Shown: positions 53,280 to 62,855, counted from the stretch's first letter. The stretch is 64,000 bases of DNA from an uncultured Methanoregula sp. (GCF_963662735.1 NZ_OY759744.1:434001-498000); one strand, 5' to 3'. Translations and numbers: made by a program. Notes: generated from the sequence alone by a model not told the origin.

Positions 53280-54560
53280 TCAGGCTGCAGGAGAAGCCCG
53301 GAAACCGCCTTTCGGAACAAGGATCTCGAAACGGGCTCCCTTTTCCGGCTCACCGGTCTCGTGGATTTCAATACCGGTAATGGCAAGGATCTCCCGGATC
53401 AGGAATAAACCAAGCCCGGTATTCTTCCCGTATCCCCGGCAGAAGATCTTCTCTTTTTCTTCGGGCGGGATCCCTGTACCATTATCCTCGCAGGTAATAA
53501 GAAGGGCCTCGTTGAACATCCGGCAGGAAAAGCGGATCATTGTTCCGGCATTGCCGTATTTCAGGGAATTTTCCATGAGATTGTAGAACACTTTCACGAG
53601 AAGCGGGTCTGCGAAAATCTCGAAACGGGCACAGGCGGGATCGATATCAAGCGAGGCAATTTTCAGGGACTGGCGTGCATGGATAAGGGTCGTGTGAATG
53701 TTCTGCCATTGCGGGGATTCAACCCCGATTGCCTGGTAATCCCTGGCGAACAGGATCTGCGCATGGATCGTATCGGCAACCTGTTCGGTCCTGACAAGGT
53801 ATTTTTTCACTTCGTGATCATCGGATCGCTCTTCTGCGAGGGAAAGGTAGGAGTTGAGTACAGAGAGCTGGTTGAGGATGTCATGCCTCGTGATATCGTT
53901 CATCAGGCTGAGTTTCCGGTTGGTATCCTCGAGATTTTTCTCGGTTCTCCTGCGGCCGGTGATATCCGATGAGATTACCGTGACGGCCGTGACCTCGTTA
54001 TTCGCAGGGTCGATAACCGGGTTGAGCTTGCGGAGGAAATGCCGCCCGTTCTGCTCGTACTCATCCTGGACGTAACTCTTTGTTTTGACAACCTGATCCA
54101 CGGAGGCAGCAAAGACCCGGGTCTCCTGCTCGGAGTGGAAATCCCCGTATCTCTTACCAAAATACATATCCGGGGAAAGGCCCCTTCGTGCAAGATGCCG
54201 GGTATTGATCAGGAGATAGCGGAGATCCAGATCCACGGTGTAAAGGGAGTCCTCCGCAGATTCGACAAACGAGCGGTACTGCATTTCAGACTGGCGCAGT
54301 TTCTCTTCTGCTTCCAGCTGGTGGAGGAGGGCATCTTTTGCGTTCTGCTGCTCCCGATGTGCAGTCCTGAGGGGATAATACAGGATGACAACAGAGAGAA
54401 TGCTCGTGAAAAGGATAGTGATGACGTGCGATTCCCAGAGCGTGAGAGACGGGTTGGCAAATTGTTTTACGTTCTCGTAGATGACCATGAGGAAGAGCAT
54501 CAGGATAAAAATAATACCCAGTGTCGTATAGAGCGAGGAAAAGAGCTTTCTGGAGACCAT
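53280..54560 (-). CDS. Membrane-bound PAS histidine kinase
   Basis: 426 aa. Two N-terminal membrane helices (LGIIFILMLFLMVIY and VITILFTSILSVVILYYPL) are followed by a coiled linker and a PAS domain (about 90-210; EDSLYTVDLDLRYLLIN). The kinase core has the His motif NDITRHDILNQL, N-box YNLMENSLKYG, DNGTGIP and GKNTGLGLFLIREIL. The last 60 residues are nearly the same as those of the kinase at 25.5 kb. It is 84 nt after the receiver-PAS gene on the same strand. Confidence 0.9.
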   Translation of the reverse strand: MVSRKLFSSLYTTLGIIFILMLFLMVIYENVKQFANPSLTLWESHVITILFTSILSVVILYYPLRTAHREQQNAKDALLHQLEAEEKLRQSEMQYRSFVESAEDSLYTVDLDLRYLLINTRHLARRGLSPDMYFGKRYGDFHSEQETRVFAASVDQVVKTKSYVQDEYEQNGRHFLRKLNPVIDPANNEVTAVTVISSDITGRRRTEKNLEDTNRKLSLMNDITRHDILNQLSVLNSYLSLAEERSDDHEVKKYLVRTEQVADTIHAQILFARDYQAIGVESPQWQNIHTTLIHARQSLKIASLDIDPACARFEIFADPLLVKVFYNLMENSLKYGNAGTMIRFSCRMFNEALLITCEDNGTGIPPEEKEKIFCRGYGKNTGLGLFLIREILAITGIEIHETGEPEKGARFEILVPKGGFRASPAA

Positions 54561-54644
54561 GGGAATTAGGATAATGTACTTGCCTCTGACGGCATAAAGT
54601 GATTGTTCACACGTATCCCGCGGGAGCTGAAAAGGAGGCTGCCT

Positions 54645-55733
54645 TCAGGCAGGATCCTTTTGTGGCCCGGAAATGTTCAGTGCCGAGAGCCGTATTACCT
54701 GGAACTGTGCGCTCAGCGTGATATGGACCCGGAACATAGCCGGGCCGATCCCTATGTCCCGGTAGATCGACCCGGTATTCGCTTCATCCAGGCGGGCGAT
54801 GATCTCCTTCATATCCTGCGGAAAAAATTCTTCAAGCGTTCCCCGGCTTCCGTACCGGATCATTGCTTCTATCGCCGCATCATTGTAGTAGGTGATCTCG
54901 CCGTTCCTGTCAAGTTCGATGACCGGAGAGAGTTCGAGGTGCGGCAATGGCGCGGGCGTTTTGTGGTTCCGGGCGATTGCGAGCTTTTCGGAAATATCCA
55001 TCATGGTGATCATGTGGCCGTAATGGAGATTTCCCCGGTCAAGCGGGGCTATATGGATCTCTGCATCGATCGGGAAACCGGCTTTGTGCCGGAACCGGGT
55101 GATCACTTTCGATTTTCCCGTTGCTCTGAGATCGCTCTGAATCTGGCTGCCGATACGGGTATAAATTGCCTCGTTCTCGTAGAACTGCGCCAGGTGCATC
55201 CCCTTCATCTCCGCCCTTGTGTAACCGAGCATCATGCCCATGGATTCGTTCACCCACTGGAGTGTGCGGTTACGGACAAAGGCAATTCCATTGGGAGAAC
55301 TTGCCAGCAGCGCACGGAGGATCTCGTGTTTCTTCCGGAGGGAGGCTTCTGCACGCTGTTGCCGGACGGCACGGCGGATCTTATGGACCAGCTCGGCATA
55401 CTGCGCATGGGGATCGCCTCCTTTCTGTACATAATAATCTGCCCCGTTATTGAGTGCATCAATCACCACATCTTCCCTTCCTTTGCCAGTGAAGAGGAGG
55501 AACGGCTGGGCCCGCGAACGGCTGCGGACTTCCCTGAGGAGAGCAAGGCCATCCATTCCCGGCATCTGGTAATCGGACACAATGACATCGAAGGACCCGG
55601 TGGAGAGGTGTTCCAGCGCTTCTGCCGCAGATCTGGCAGTCGTTACCGTTATGCCGGAGGTGCGTTCAAGGTAGGTTTTTCCCAGATCCAGCAGCAGGGG
55701 TTCATCATCCACCAGAAGAACAGATATGAACAT
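54645..55733 (-). CDS. Response regulator with REC and two PAS domains
   Basis: 362 aa from ATG 55733 (MFISVLLVDDEP). The receiver domain (1-120) has the acceptor Asp in VIVSDYQMPGMDG and Lys in YYVQKGGDP. Two PAS domains follow (about 140-260; SSPNGIAFVRNRTLQWVNES, and 270-355; VIELDRNGEITYYNDAA). There is no kinase or DNA-binding domain, so it may act with the neighbouring kinase at 53.3 kb in one relay. An extra upstream frame is not conserved. Confidence 0.85.
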   Translation of the reverse strand: MFISVLLVDDEPLLLDLGKTYLERTSGITVTTARSAAEALEHLSTGSFDVIVSDYQMPGMDGLALLREVRSRSRAQPFLLFTGKGREDVVIDALNNGADYYVQKGGDPHAQYAELVHKIRRAVRQQRAEASLRKKHEILRALLASSPNGIAFVRNRTLQWVNESMGMMLGYTRAEMKGMHLAQFYENEAIYTRIGSQIQSDLRATGKSKVITRFRHKAGFPIDAEIHIAPLDRGNLHYGHMITMMDISEKLAIARNHKTPAPLPHLELSPVIELDRNGEITYYNDAAIEAMIRYGSRGTLEEFFPQDMKEIIARLDEANTGSIYRDIGIGPAMFRVHITLSAQFQVIRLSALNISGPQKDPA

Positions 55734-55869
55734 CATCGGGGAAGAGGCACATAGTTCACCGCAATCTCCGTCGCTCTTTTGCAGCACTGCAGGATGATCC
55801 TGCCGGAACAGGTCCGATACCTGGACAACAGCATTTTTTATTGATGTCGTGAGCATAGAGGGCCTCGTT

Positions 55870-56043
55870 TTACCGGTTCACTGCTTTTTGCAGGTCTTGT
55901 TCCCGGTGCATCTTTGCCGTCACCCATTCACGGAGACCGGCGCGATCGTCCGGATGCATGGGCATACTCTCACGCGACACCAGGGGGTGAAGATGGGTTC
56001 TCAGGGGAGACAATGAATCAGCAGTATACGCATTCCCGGTCAT
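55870..56043 (-). CDS. Small ORF, 57 aa
   Basis: ATG 56041-56043 to TAA 55870-55872, product begins MTGNAYTADSLSPLRTHLHP. GAGGGTGG stands about 5 nt before the ATG. It follows another small frame by 12 nt, so the two could be an operon. No family recognised; coding status is likely but unproven. Confidence 0.4.
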   Translation of the reverse strand: MTGNAYTADSLSPLRTHLHPLVSRESMPMHPDDRAGLREWVTAKMHREQDLQKAVNR

Positions 56044-56055
56044 AGGCCACCCTCA

Positions 56056-56223
56056 TTATTTTGAACTGAACCGTTCCAGCTCGCAGGTCCTTACTGCCCG
56101 GTAGGTGAATCCACGGTTGTCCTGCAGGAAATCCTGTACCCGTATTAAGGGGTCGGCAGAATCCAAGCAGTGCGAAACCGGCTGGCGGGATCCGGGTTTT
56201 TCGTCGGTGTGCTCTGAAACCAT
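56056..56223 (-). CDS. Small ORF, 55 aa
   Basis: ATG 56221-56223 to TAA 56056-56058; product MVSEHTDEKPGSRQPVSHCL and on, ending in CELERFSSK, with two cysteines. An AGGAT motif precedes the start. It has no recognised family. It is upstream of the other small frame and together they fill a gap that otherwise has no gene. Confidence 0.42.
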   Translation of the reverse strand: MVSEHTDEKPGSRQPVSHCLDSADPLIRVQDFLQDNRGFTYRAVRTCELERFSSK

Positions 56224-56483
56224 AGTTCCAATCCTGTGACCTGATACCTGGTCGGGTCACACTACTCTACCATAGCCACCCAAACTATATATTTTTGTGC
56301 ATTTTCTCTATATTTTCAAAAATTGCACAATATTTTATCTCGGAATCGGACCCGCCCCCGGGTACAATGCCAGGGAACAGGATAATTACGGCAAGCCGAT
56401 ACACGAATAGTGCCCCGAACCTGCCTGCAGCAAAACACGGGGAGCAATGAAAAGAATGATTTTCCCTATAGTCCGCGCCGGCC

Positions 56484-57134
56484 TTAGTGGATCTCGATGC
56501 GTTCCCCGGTGTGCATGTAATGGACATTCTCGGCAATTTTGCAGGCATGATCGGCACAGCGTTCAAGGTACCGGGCCGCCATGATGTAATGGGTGCAGCG
56601 GGAGATGTTCTTGGGATCCTCCATCATGTACGTGATTCCCTCGCGGAAGATGGAGTGCCGGAGGGCATCGATGGTGTCGTCGCGGGCCGAGAACTCCTCG
56701 ATGAACCGGAGGTTGTCCGATTCATAGGCCCGGGTTGCATCATCGACCATATCGATGACCAGGTCAGCCATATGCGGGATGCTCATGAGGTTCGCTATGT
56801 GGGGCTTGTCAGAGATCTCCTTAACGATGTTGGCGATAACCTTGCCATACCTCCCTATCCGCATGGAAGCCGTGATTACCTTGAGCGTGCAGGCGATGAC
56901 CCGCATATCCTTTGCCATGGGCTGGTTGAGGGCGATGAGCTGGTAACAGTGCTCCTCGAGCCGGACTTCCATGGCATGGATCTCTTCCTTTTGTGCAACC
57001 ACCGACGATGCCAGTTCCCGGTCCTGCCGGATAAGAGCATCCACCGCATTGCGGAGCATGCTCCTTCCGAGCTGCGCCATCTCCACGGTTTCCGTTTTCA
57101 GGTTTTTTAATTCCACATGAAATTTCTCTGCCAT
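56484..57134 (-). CDS. phoU: Phosphate signalling protein PhoU
   Basis: 216 aa with two three-helix PhoU repeats (about 1-105 and 110-216). The metal-binding-type motifs are ESDNLRFIEEFSARDDTID and the helical RYLERCADHACKIAENVHYM. It links the PstSCAB transporter to control of phosphate uptake. It lies 9 nt after pstB at the end of the operon. Confidence 0.93.
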   Translation of the reverse strand: MAEKFHVELKNLKTETVEMAQLGRSMLRNAVDALIRQDRELASSVVAQKEEIHAMEVRLEEHCYQLIALNQPMAKDMRVIACTLKVITASMRIGRYGKVIANIVKEISDKPHIANLMSIPHMADLVIDMVDDATRAYESDNLRFIEEFSARDDTIDALRHSIFREGITYMMEDPKNISRCTHYIMAARYLERCADHACKIAENVHYMHTGERIEIH

Positions 57135-57143
57135 ACTTCCCCC

Positions 57144-57905
57144 TCACCCGAACCGCCCGGTAATATAATTCTCGGTCAGTTCTTCCTTCGGGTGTTCGAA
57201 GATCTGGGCGGTCTTTCCGCACTCGATGAGTTTTCCCAGGTACATGAATCCGGTGTAATCGCTGACCCGGGCAGCCTGCTGCATGTTGTGAGTGACGATG
57301 ATCACCGTGTACTCCTTTTTCAAGAGCTCGATGAGGTTCTCGATCTTCGCGGTTGCGATCGGGTCGAGCGCCGAACAGGGCTCGTCCATCAGGATGACCT
57401 CGGGCTCTACAGCGAGCGTGCGGGCAATGCAGAGCCGCTGCTGCTGACCGCCGGACAACCCGAGTGCCGAGTCGTTGAGCCGGTCTTTCACTTCGTCCCA
57501 GATAGCTGCGTGACGGAGACTCTTCTCGACAATCCGGTCGAGTTCTGCCCTGTCCCGGATGCCATGGACCTGCGGGCCGTAAGCAACATTCTCCCAGATG
57601 GATTTGGGGAACGGGTTGGGTTTCTGGAAGACCATGCCCACCTTTTTCCGGAGCGTGACCACGTCGGTTTCGGGGGCATGGATATTCTCGTTGTCAAGCA
57701 TGATCTCGCCCGTGATCTTCACGTGGGCGATGAGATCGTTCAACCGGTTGAAACAGCGCAACAGCGTGGACTTGCCGCATCCCGAGGGACCGATAAGCGC
57801 GGTCACCTTTTTCTGGGGGATCTGCATCGAGACCGACTGGAGCGCATGCTTCTCGTGATACCAGAGGTTGAGGTTTTTTGTGGAAATAACAGGACTTTCA
57901 GACAT
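57144..57905 (-). CDS. pstB: Phosphate ABC transporter ATPase
   Basis: 253 aa. Walker A is GPSGCGKST, the signature is [16 protein letters not shown] and Walker [17 protein letters not shown]. The PstB opening [20 protein letters not shown] is present. It drives phosphate uptake with the fused permease, which ends 3 nt upstream. Confidence 0.96.
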   Translation of the reverse strand: MSESPVISTKNLNLWYHEKHALQSVSMQIPQKKVTALIGPSGCGKSTLLRCFNRLNDLIAHVKITGEIMLDNENIHAPETDVVTLRKKVGMVFQKPNPFPKSIWENVAYGPQVHGIRDRAELDRIVEKSLRHAAIWDEVKDRLNDSALGLSGGQQQRLCIARTLAVEPEVILMDEPCSALDPIATAKIENLIELLKKEYTVIIVTHNMQQAARVSDYTGFMYLGKLIECGKTAQIFEHPKEELTENYITGRFG

Positions 57906-57908
57906 AGT

Positions 57909-59864
57909 TCATCCCCGGGCCTTGTTCTGGAAATGTGTTCGTACCAGGATTGCGACCGCGTAGAATCCGATCACCAGCAGGAGCAGGACGAGCGCGGTCC
58001 CGTATTTGTTGGTGGATGAGCCGGGCACATTGGTTGCAAGGATAAAGAGGTGGTAGGGCAGCGCCATGACCGGCTGGAGGACTGAGGTTGGCAGGAACCG
58101 GGACGAGAACACCACTGCCGTGAACATGATCGGTGCGGTCTCTCCCGCGGCTCTGCCAATCGAGAGGATGGCACCGGTTACGATCCCCGGCACTGCCGGC
58201 GGGAGAACAACCCGGCTGATCGTCTGCCACCGGGTCGCTCCCAGCGCCAGGCTGCCTTCCCGCAATGACTGCGGGATATTTTTCAGCGATTCTTCCGTGG
58301 TGCGGATAACGGTCGGCAGTACCATCAGGGCGAGTGTGACCTGCCCGGCCAGCAGCGAGACACCGACATTGAGATAGAGGACAATGAAGGCGAACCCGAA
58401 GAGACCAAAGACAATGGAAGGCGTACCGTTCAGCAGGTCGACGCCGGTCCGGATGAGCCGGGTGATCTTCCCTTCACGGGTATACTCAACAAGATAGATC
58501 GCCGCCCCGACTCCAAGCGGGAGAGCAATGGCAATAGCACCCATGACGAGATAGAGCGTCCCCATGATTGCCGGGAAGATCCCGCCGGCCCGGCCGAGAT
58601 CCCTGGGGGGCTGGGTCAGGAACTCCCACGACATTGCCGGCAGGCCGTTGATGACAATGTCCTGCAGGATGATGACGAGAATGGCAAGGACAATAACGGC
58701 CGCCGCACCGACAAGACAGAAGGCGATGGTCTGGATATGGTTCTCCGAGACCCGGTCTTTCGCATAATACCAGATGCCACCGGCGAGCAGCACCACCGCA
58801 GCAAGCCACCACGGGGCTGCAATGAGCAGGAAGAGGAGCACCAGCACGAGACCGGCACCCCGGCAGAACTGCAGGAGGGATTCCTTCCTTGCCGGGGAGA
58901 TGAGCGGTTTTCGTGTTGCCTGCCCGGTCCTGCCTTCTTTGATATGGCGGAGGATGGCAACCGCGGAGAGATTGATGATGAGCGTGATGACCAGCAGGAC
59001 CACGGCGATGCCGAACAGGGCACTGTAGTGTTCGCTGCCGATCGAGACTTCGCCCATCTCGATCCCGAGCGTTGCAGTCAGGGTCCTCAACGGCGAGAGG
59101 ATATTCCAGATCGGATCCGGGATGATAGCCGCGTTGCCGGCCACCATCAGGACGGCCATGGTCTCGCCGACAACTCTCCCGATGCCAAGGATAACCGCGG
59201 CGGCAATCCCCGAGAGGGCTGCCGGTACCAGTACCCGGCTGATCGTCTGCCACCGGGTTGCACCGATGGCAAGCGATCCTTCCTTGTACTCATGGGGCAC
59301 CGAACTGATGGCATCCTCGGAAACGCTGATGATCGTGGGAAGGGCCATGACACCAAGCAGTACCGAGGCCGCAAGCCAGGTTTCCCCGGTGGGGATATCG
59401 AACGAGAGCCGGATGAAGTTCGTGAGCACGATGAGCCCGAAGAACCCGTACACCACCGAGGGGATACCGGCCAGCAGTTCAACTGCCGGCTTGAGGATCG
59501 TTTTTACCCGGGGGGATGCGAGTTCCGAAATGTAGATTGCACAGCCGATGGAAAGCGGGACGGCAAAGACCATTGCCCCGAGCGTGACAAGGAGGGTCCC
59601 GACAATCAGCGGAAAAATACCAAACAATGGTTCCATTGCTGTCGGAGCCCAGGTCATCCCGAAAAGGAACGGGATGATCCCGACTTCCCCGAAGATCGGA
59701 TACCCGTCCCGTAACAAGAAGAGAAGAATGAAGGTGACTACGATTACGGCTAAGAATGCTGTGCAGAAGAAAACGGTTTTGATTGCCTGTTCCTTAATCA
59801 GGGAGATTTGGGCTGTGCGGGGAGATGAAACACTACCCGGTACAGTGCTTTTGCTGGTAACCAC
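57909..59864 (-). CDS. Fused PstC-PstA phosphate permease
   Basis: 651 aa, about 12-14 helices, containing both permeases in one chain. The N half (1-310) is PstC-like (PLFGIFPLIVGTLLVTLGAM, EYKEGSLAIGATRWQTISRVLVPAALSGIAAA). The C half (from about 330) is PstA-like (LREGSLALGATRWQTISRVVLPPAVPGIVTG, SIGRAAGETAPIMFTA). Each has the EAA loop. GTG 59862-59864 follows GGAGG by 9 nt. In most organisms these are two genes. Confidence 0.87.
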   Translation of the reverse strand: MVTSKSTVPGSVSSPRTAQISLIKEQAIKTVFFCTAFLAVIVVTFILLFLLRDGYPIFGEVGIIPFLFGMTWAPTAMEPLFGIFPLIVGTLLVTLGAMVFAVPLSIGCAIYISELASPRVKTILKPAVELLAGIPSVVYGFFGLIVLTNFIRLSFDIPTGETWLAASVLLGVMALPTIISVSEDAISSVPHEYKEGSLAIGATRWQTISRVLVPAALSGIAAAVILGIGRVVGETMAVLMVAGNAAIIPDPIWNILSPLRTLTATLGIEMGEVSIGSEHYSALFGIAVVLLVITLIINLSAVAILRHIKEGRTGQATRKPLISPARKESLLQFCRGAGLVLVLLFLLIAAPWWLAAVVLLAGGIWYYAKDRVSENHIQTIAFCLVGAAAVIVLAILVIILQDIVINGLPAMSWEFLTQPPRDLGRAGGIFPAIMGTLYLVMGAIAIALPLGVGAAIYLVEYTREGKITRLIRTGVDLLNGTPSIVFGLFGFAFIVLYLNVGVSLLAGQVTLALMVLPTVIRTTEESLKNIPQSLREGSLALGATRWQTISRVVLPPAVPGIVTGAILSIGRAAGETAPIMFTAVVFSSRFLPTSVLQPVMALPYHLFILATNVPGSSTNKYGTALVLLLLVIGFYAVAILVRTHFQNKARG

Positions 59865-59914
59865 GATGTTTCGCCTCCGTCTCACACAAAAAAATGGTTA
59901 GCAGGTTTTCCCGC

Positions 59915-60904
59915 TCAGCTGAGCGTTACGTAACCTTCATCGGAAACGATCTTCTGGCCATCGGAGCTGAGGATGTACTTGATGAAGTCGCCGGCAAGCC
60001 CGGATGGCTGGCCGTTGGTGATCACGTACAGGTCACGGGAAACCGGGTAGGTCTTGGTCTTGACATTGTCAAGGGATGCCGGGATGATCTTGTTGGCATT
60101 GTACCAGATGGGGAGCGCCTTGACATCCTTGCTGACGAACCCGATCGAGACGTATCCGATTGAGCCGGGGGTCTGGGCCACGGTCTGGGTGACAGCCCCG
60201 TTGGAATTCTTCTCGAGCATCTTGCTCGTGGGGGTTGCTTTCAGGAGGACCGTCTCATCGAAGTAGGTGCGGGTGCCGGAAGCGCTGTCGCGGCCTACGA
60301 CTACGATCTGGTTGTTGGTCCCGGGAACACCGGCACCGTTGATCTCGCTCCACTTGGTGATCTTGCCGAGATAGATATTCTTAGCCTGATCAAGGGTGAT
60401 GTACTGGATTGTGTTGGCCGGGTTGACGATAACGGCAATACCGTCCTGCGCTACTGAGGTAACAACAAAGTCCGGGTATTTTTTCATCTCATCCTTGGTC
60501 ACTTCGCGGGAGGACATCCCGATGTCAACGGTCTTGGCACCGATTGCCTGGATACCGACACCGCTTCCGCCACCGGATACCTGGATGTCTGCATCAGGGT
60601 GGGCTGCCATATACTGGTCGGCAGCTTTCTGGACGATCGGGAGGACCGTGGTCGATCCGCTGATCGTGATGGTCTGCTTCTGGCCGGTTGATACCGGGGC
60701 CGAAGTGGTTACTGCTACTGCCGGTGCGGATACTGCTGCCGGAACCTGCTGGGTGACTGCTGCTGCGGGAGTACTGGCAGGGGTACCCGCGGCGGCAGTG
60801 GTCTTTGATCCATTGTCTGTACAACCGGCAACTGCCATCGAGACGATGAGCAGCAGGACCAGGCTGAAGGTTACGAAGAGATACGAACTCCTGTTTGCTT
60901 TCAT
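59915..60904 (-). CDS. pstS: Phosphate-binding lipoprotein PstS
   Basis: 329 aa, signal peptide ending AVAGC, then an Ala-rich linker. The periplasmic-binding fold shows ITISGSTTVLPIVQKAADQYM, the phosphate-contact SSREVTKDEM segment and RDSASGTRTYFDE. It is the first gene of the operon and captures phosphate outside the cell. Confidence 0.94.
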   Translation of the reverse strand: MKANRSSYLFVTFSLVLLLIVSMAVAGCTDNGSKTTAAAGTPASTPAAAVTQQVPAAVSAPAVAVTTSAPVSTGQKQTITISGSTTVLPIVQKAADQYMAAHPDADIQVSGGGSGVGIQAIGAKTVDIGMSSREVTKDEMKKYPDFVVTSVAQDGIAVIVNPANTIQYITLDQAKNIYLGKITKWSEINGAGVPGTNNQIVVVGRDSASGTRTYFDETVLLKATPTSKMLEKNSNGAVTQTVAQTPGSIGYVSIGFVSKDVKALPIWYNANKIIPASLDNVKTKTYPVSRDLYVITNGQPSGLAGDFIKYILSSDGQKIVSDEGYVTLS

Positions 60905-61035
60905 GGTGTTCTATCACCCATGGTTCAGGAGCTGATATACAGTTTATCGACATAGAATATATTAATCTATATAAACAACGGAGACGAATAGAGAAATATA
61001 TCTTACTCTGATTGCAGAGAGTGTGCGGAGGAACA
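60905..61035. promoter_or_regulatory. Divergent promoter of pst operon and its regulator
   Basis: 131 bp between pstS and the AbrB-PhoU gene. A TATA-rich core AATATATTAATCTATATAAA (about 60957-60976) can serve both directions. It carries ATAGA (60952-60956) and TCTAT (60966-60970), a small inverted repeat centred in the core, a possible operator. GGAGGAAC stands immediately before the plus-strand ATG. Confidence 0.55.
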
Positions 61036-62064
61036 ATGGAGATCAGGAGAGTGCAGATGACCGGGGGTTCATCCTTTGTGGTGACCCTTCCCAAGACATG
61101 GGCAGATGACCAGAATATAAAAAAGAACGACCCGGTGGGGCTCGTAGTTCAGCCGGACGGGACGCTTCTCGTGACCAAGAAGATCACCGAAGAGCCGCTC
61201 CAGCGCACCAAAGAGATCGATATCGCAACGGTCTCGGACCCGGCCTTCCTGTTCCGGCTCCTGATCGGGACGTACATCACCGGGTTCTCCATGATCCGGA
61301 TCACGTCCAAGCAGCGCTTCCCGCCATTCGTAAGAACCGTTGTCCGGGACTTCACCCAGATGACCATAGGCCAGGAAGTGGTCGAGGAGACTGAAACCGT
61401 TATTGCCATAAAAGACCTGCTCAATCCAGCCGAGATGCCGTTTGACAATACAATCCGGCGCATGTTTGTCATTGTCAAGACCATGCACGAGGATGCAATC
61501 ACGGCACTCACAACGCACAACAAGACCCTGGCAGACGATGTTATTGCCCGCGACATGGACGTTGACCGGCTCAACTGGCTCATCGCACGCCAGACAAATA
61601 TGCTCATGCAGAACAATGCCCTCTCCCGCAGGATGGAAATCTCGCCGGGCATGGCCATGAATTATTACATGCTCAGCCGGATCATCGAGCGGGTGGGCGA
61701 CCATGCGGTACGGATTGCAGAGAACACATCGCCAATCCTTGATATGAACCTGGACAAAAAGATCCTTGAAGCGGTCAAAAAAGCCAGCACGATGTCCCTT
61801 GAGATCTTTGACCGGAGTGTGATCTCGTTTTTCAATACCGATATGAAGGAAGCGAACCGGAATATCGAATCGATAACCGCGCTTGAAAACATCTGCGGGG
61901 ATATCAATAACATGGTCTTAAAACAGGAGACTCTCGTTGCCATTCATATCGGCTACGTGGCCGAGAGCATCCGCAGGTCCGGGGAGTATGCCGCAGACAT
62001 ATCGGAAACGGTCATCAACCTCCTGGTTGAGCGGGAGACCGTGCCGAAGAAACAGAAGAAATAG
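61036..62064 (+). CDS. AbrB-PhoU type phosphate regulator
   Basis: 342 aa from ATG 61036 after GGAGGAAC. The N-terminus is an AbrB/SpoVT DNA-binding domain (about 1-48; RRVQMTGGSSFVVTLPKTWADDQNIKKND). It is followed by a PhoU-like pair of helical repeats (about 90-335; RIIERVGDHAVRIAENTSPIL, VAESIRRSGEYAADISETVINLL). This architecture is typical of archaeal phosphate-uptake regulators. It is divergent from pstS and likely binds the shared promoter; that is inference. Confidence 0.87.
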   Translation: MEIRRVQMTGGSSFVVTLPKTWADDQNIKKNDPVGLVVQPDGTLLVTKKITEEPLQRTKEIDIATVSDPAFLFRLLIGTYITGFSMIRITSKQRFPPFVRTVVRDFTQMTIGQEVVEETETVIAIKDLLNPAEMPFDNTIRRMFVIVKTMHEDAITALTTHNKTLADDVIARDMDVDRLNWLIARQTNMLMQNNALSRRMEISPGMAMNYYMLSRIIERVGDHAVRIAENTSPILDMNLDKKILEAVKKASTMSLEIFDRSVISFFNTDMKEANRNIESITALENICGDINNMVLKQETLVAIHIGYVAESIRRSGEYAADISETVINLLVERETVPKKQKK

Positions 62065-62302
62065 GCTGACTTCATACTTTTTTAAAAAAAACACTGAAAA
62101 GCCATCGATCTCATTCACACCGGTCCGGTTCTGACAGATCGATACCTTTCACCATAAAACTCTTCAGCAGGGTGACAATGTTCCTGGCATGTCATCCATT
62201 ATCCCGGTCAATTTTCCGGATCACGGGAAAGCCCGCTTGTGAATCCCGCTATCTCAAGGTAAAAGACCACGGCACCCCACAGAGCAGTGATCCACACTCC
62301 TG
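62065..62302. other. Intergenic DNA before repeat copy B
   Basis: About 240 bp after the regulator gene. A T-run and A-run (TTTTTTTAAAAAAAA, about 62079-62092) just after the stop can serve as terminator. No gene is seen. Confidence 0.4.
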
Positions 62303-62482
62303 CAAAAATAATTTTCCACCTCCGACCCCCCTTACCCACAAATTGGGTTTTCCTGCAATTGTCCGGTGTAAAATGTGTGATTTTCCCTCAAAATCTGAAA
62401 GGGGGTGAGGGGGGTCGGAGGTGGAAATTTGTACAACAACGGCCTGGAAAGATCAAGTGAATGCAAAAAATTACACCGGAGT
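62303..62482 (-). repeat. Dispersed non-coding repeat, copy B
   Basis: Minus-strand copy of the element at 46622-46800. TTTCCACCTCCGACCCCCC (62313-62331) and GGGGGGTCGGAGGTGGAAA (62409-62427) are a perfect 19-bp inverted repeat, 77 nt apart. Outside and inside blocks (ACxCCGGTGTxATTT, TTTTGAGxGGAAAA) align with copy A. No transposase is nearby; there is no gene between 62065 and 62855. Confidence 0.75.
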
Positions 62483-62855
62483 TCTTGCGGATGCCCTCCG
62501 ATCCGATGAACCAGATTGTACCCTTCCGACCCCCCGTTTCATCGCGGGCGATAGTTATACTCAGGACCCGGGCGCTGATCCGGACAACTGGCTGCAGGGT
62601 ACATATCAGAATGCACTGCACTCAGGTGCAGATATATTCGTCGGAAAGAACGCGAGAGAGATCATTCAGGTCTTTGGCCAGGATCCTGCCCGCAAAGAGG
62701 CAGACACCACAACAGATCTCTGTCATACCCGCACGTTTGCCGCACGTTTGAGCTAACCCGGAGAATCCGATGAAATCATATACCAGCAAAAGAACCGGAT
62801 CCAGCTAAAAAGCATATCTCGTCCAACAACAAACCTAAAAATGAGCCATAGTACC
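62483..62855. other. Intergenic DNA after repeat copy B
   Basis: About 370 bp between the repeat and the last gene. Short open frames (for instance 62461-62751) overlap the repeat and show no coding character. Nothing else is recognised; promoter elements of the last gene should lie near its right end. Confidence 0.4.

Noticed and set aside
58737..59714. Plus-strand frame of 325 codons
   Set aside because: Antisense to the fused pst permease; its composition (Asp, Arg, Gly, Pro) is that of a shadow frame and has no family match.
62461..62751. Small plus-strand frame of 96 codons
   Set aside because: It overlaps the repeat element, has no ribosome-binding site and no sensible composition; another overlapping frame is equally long.
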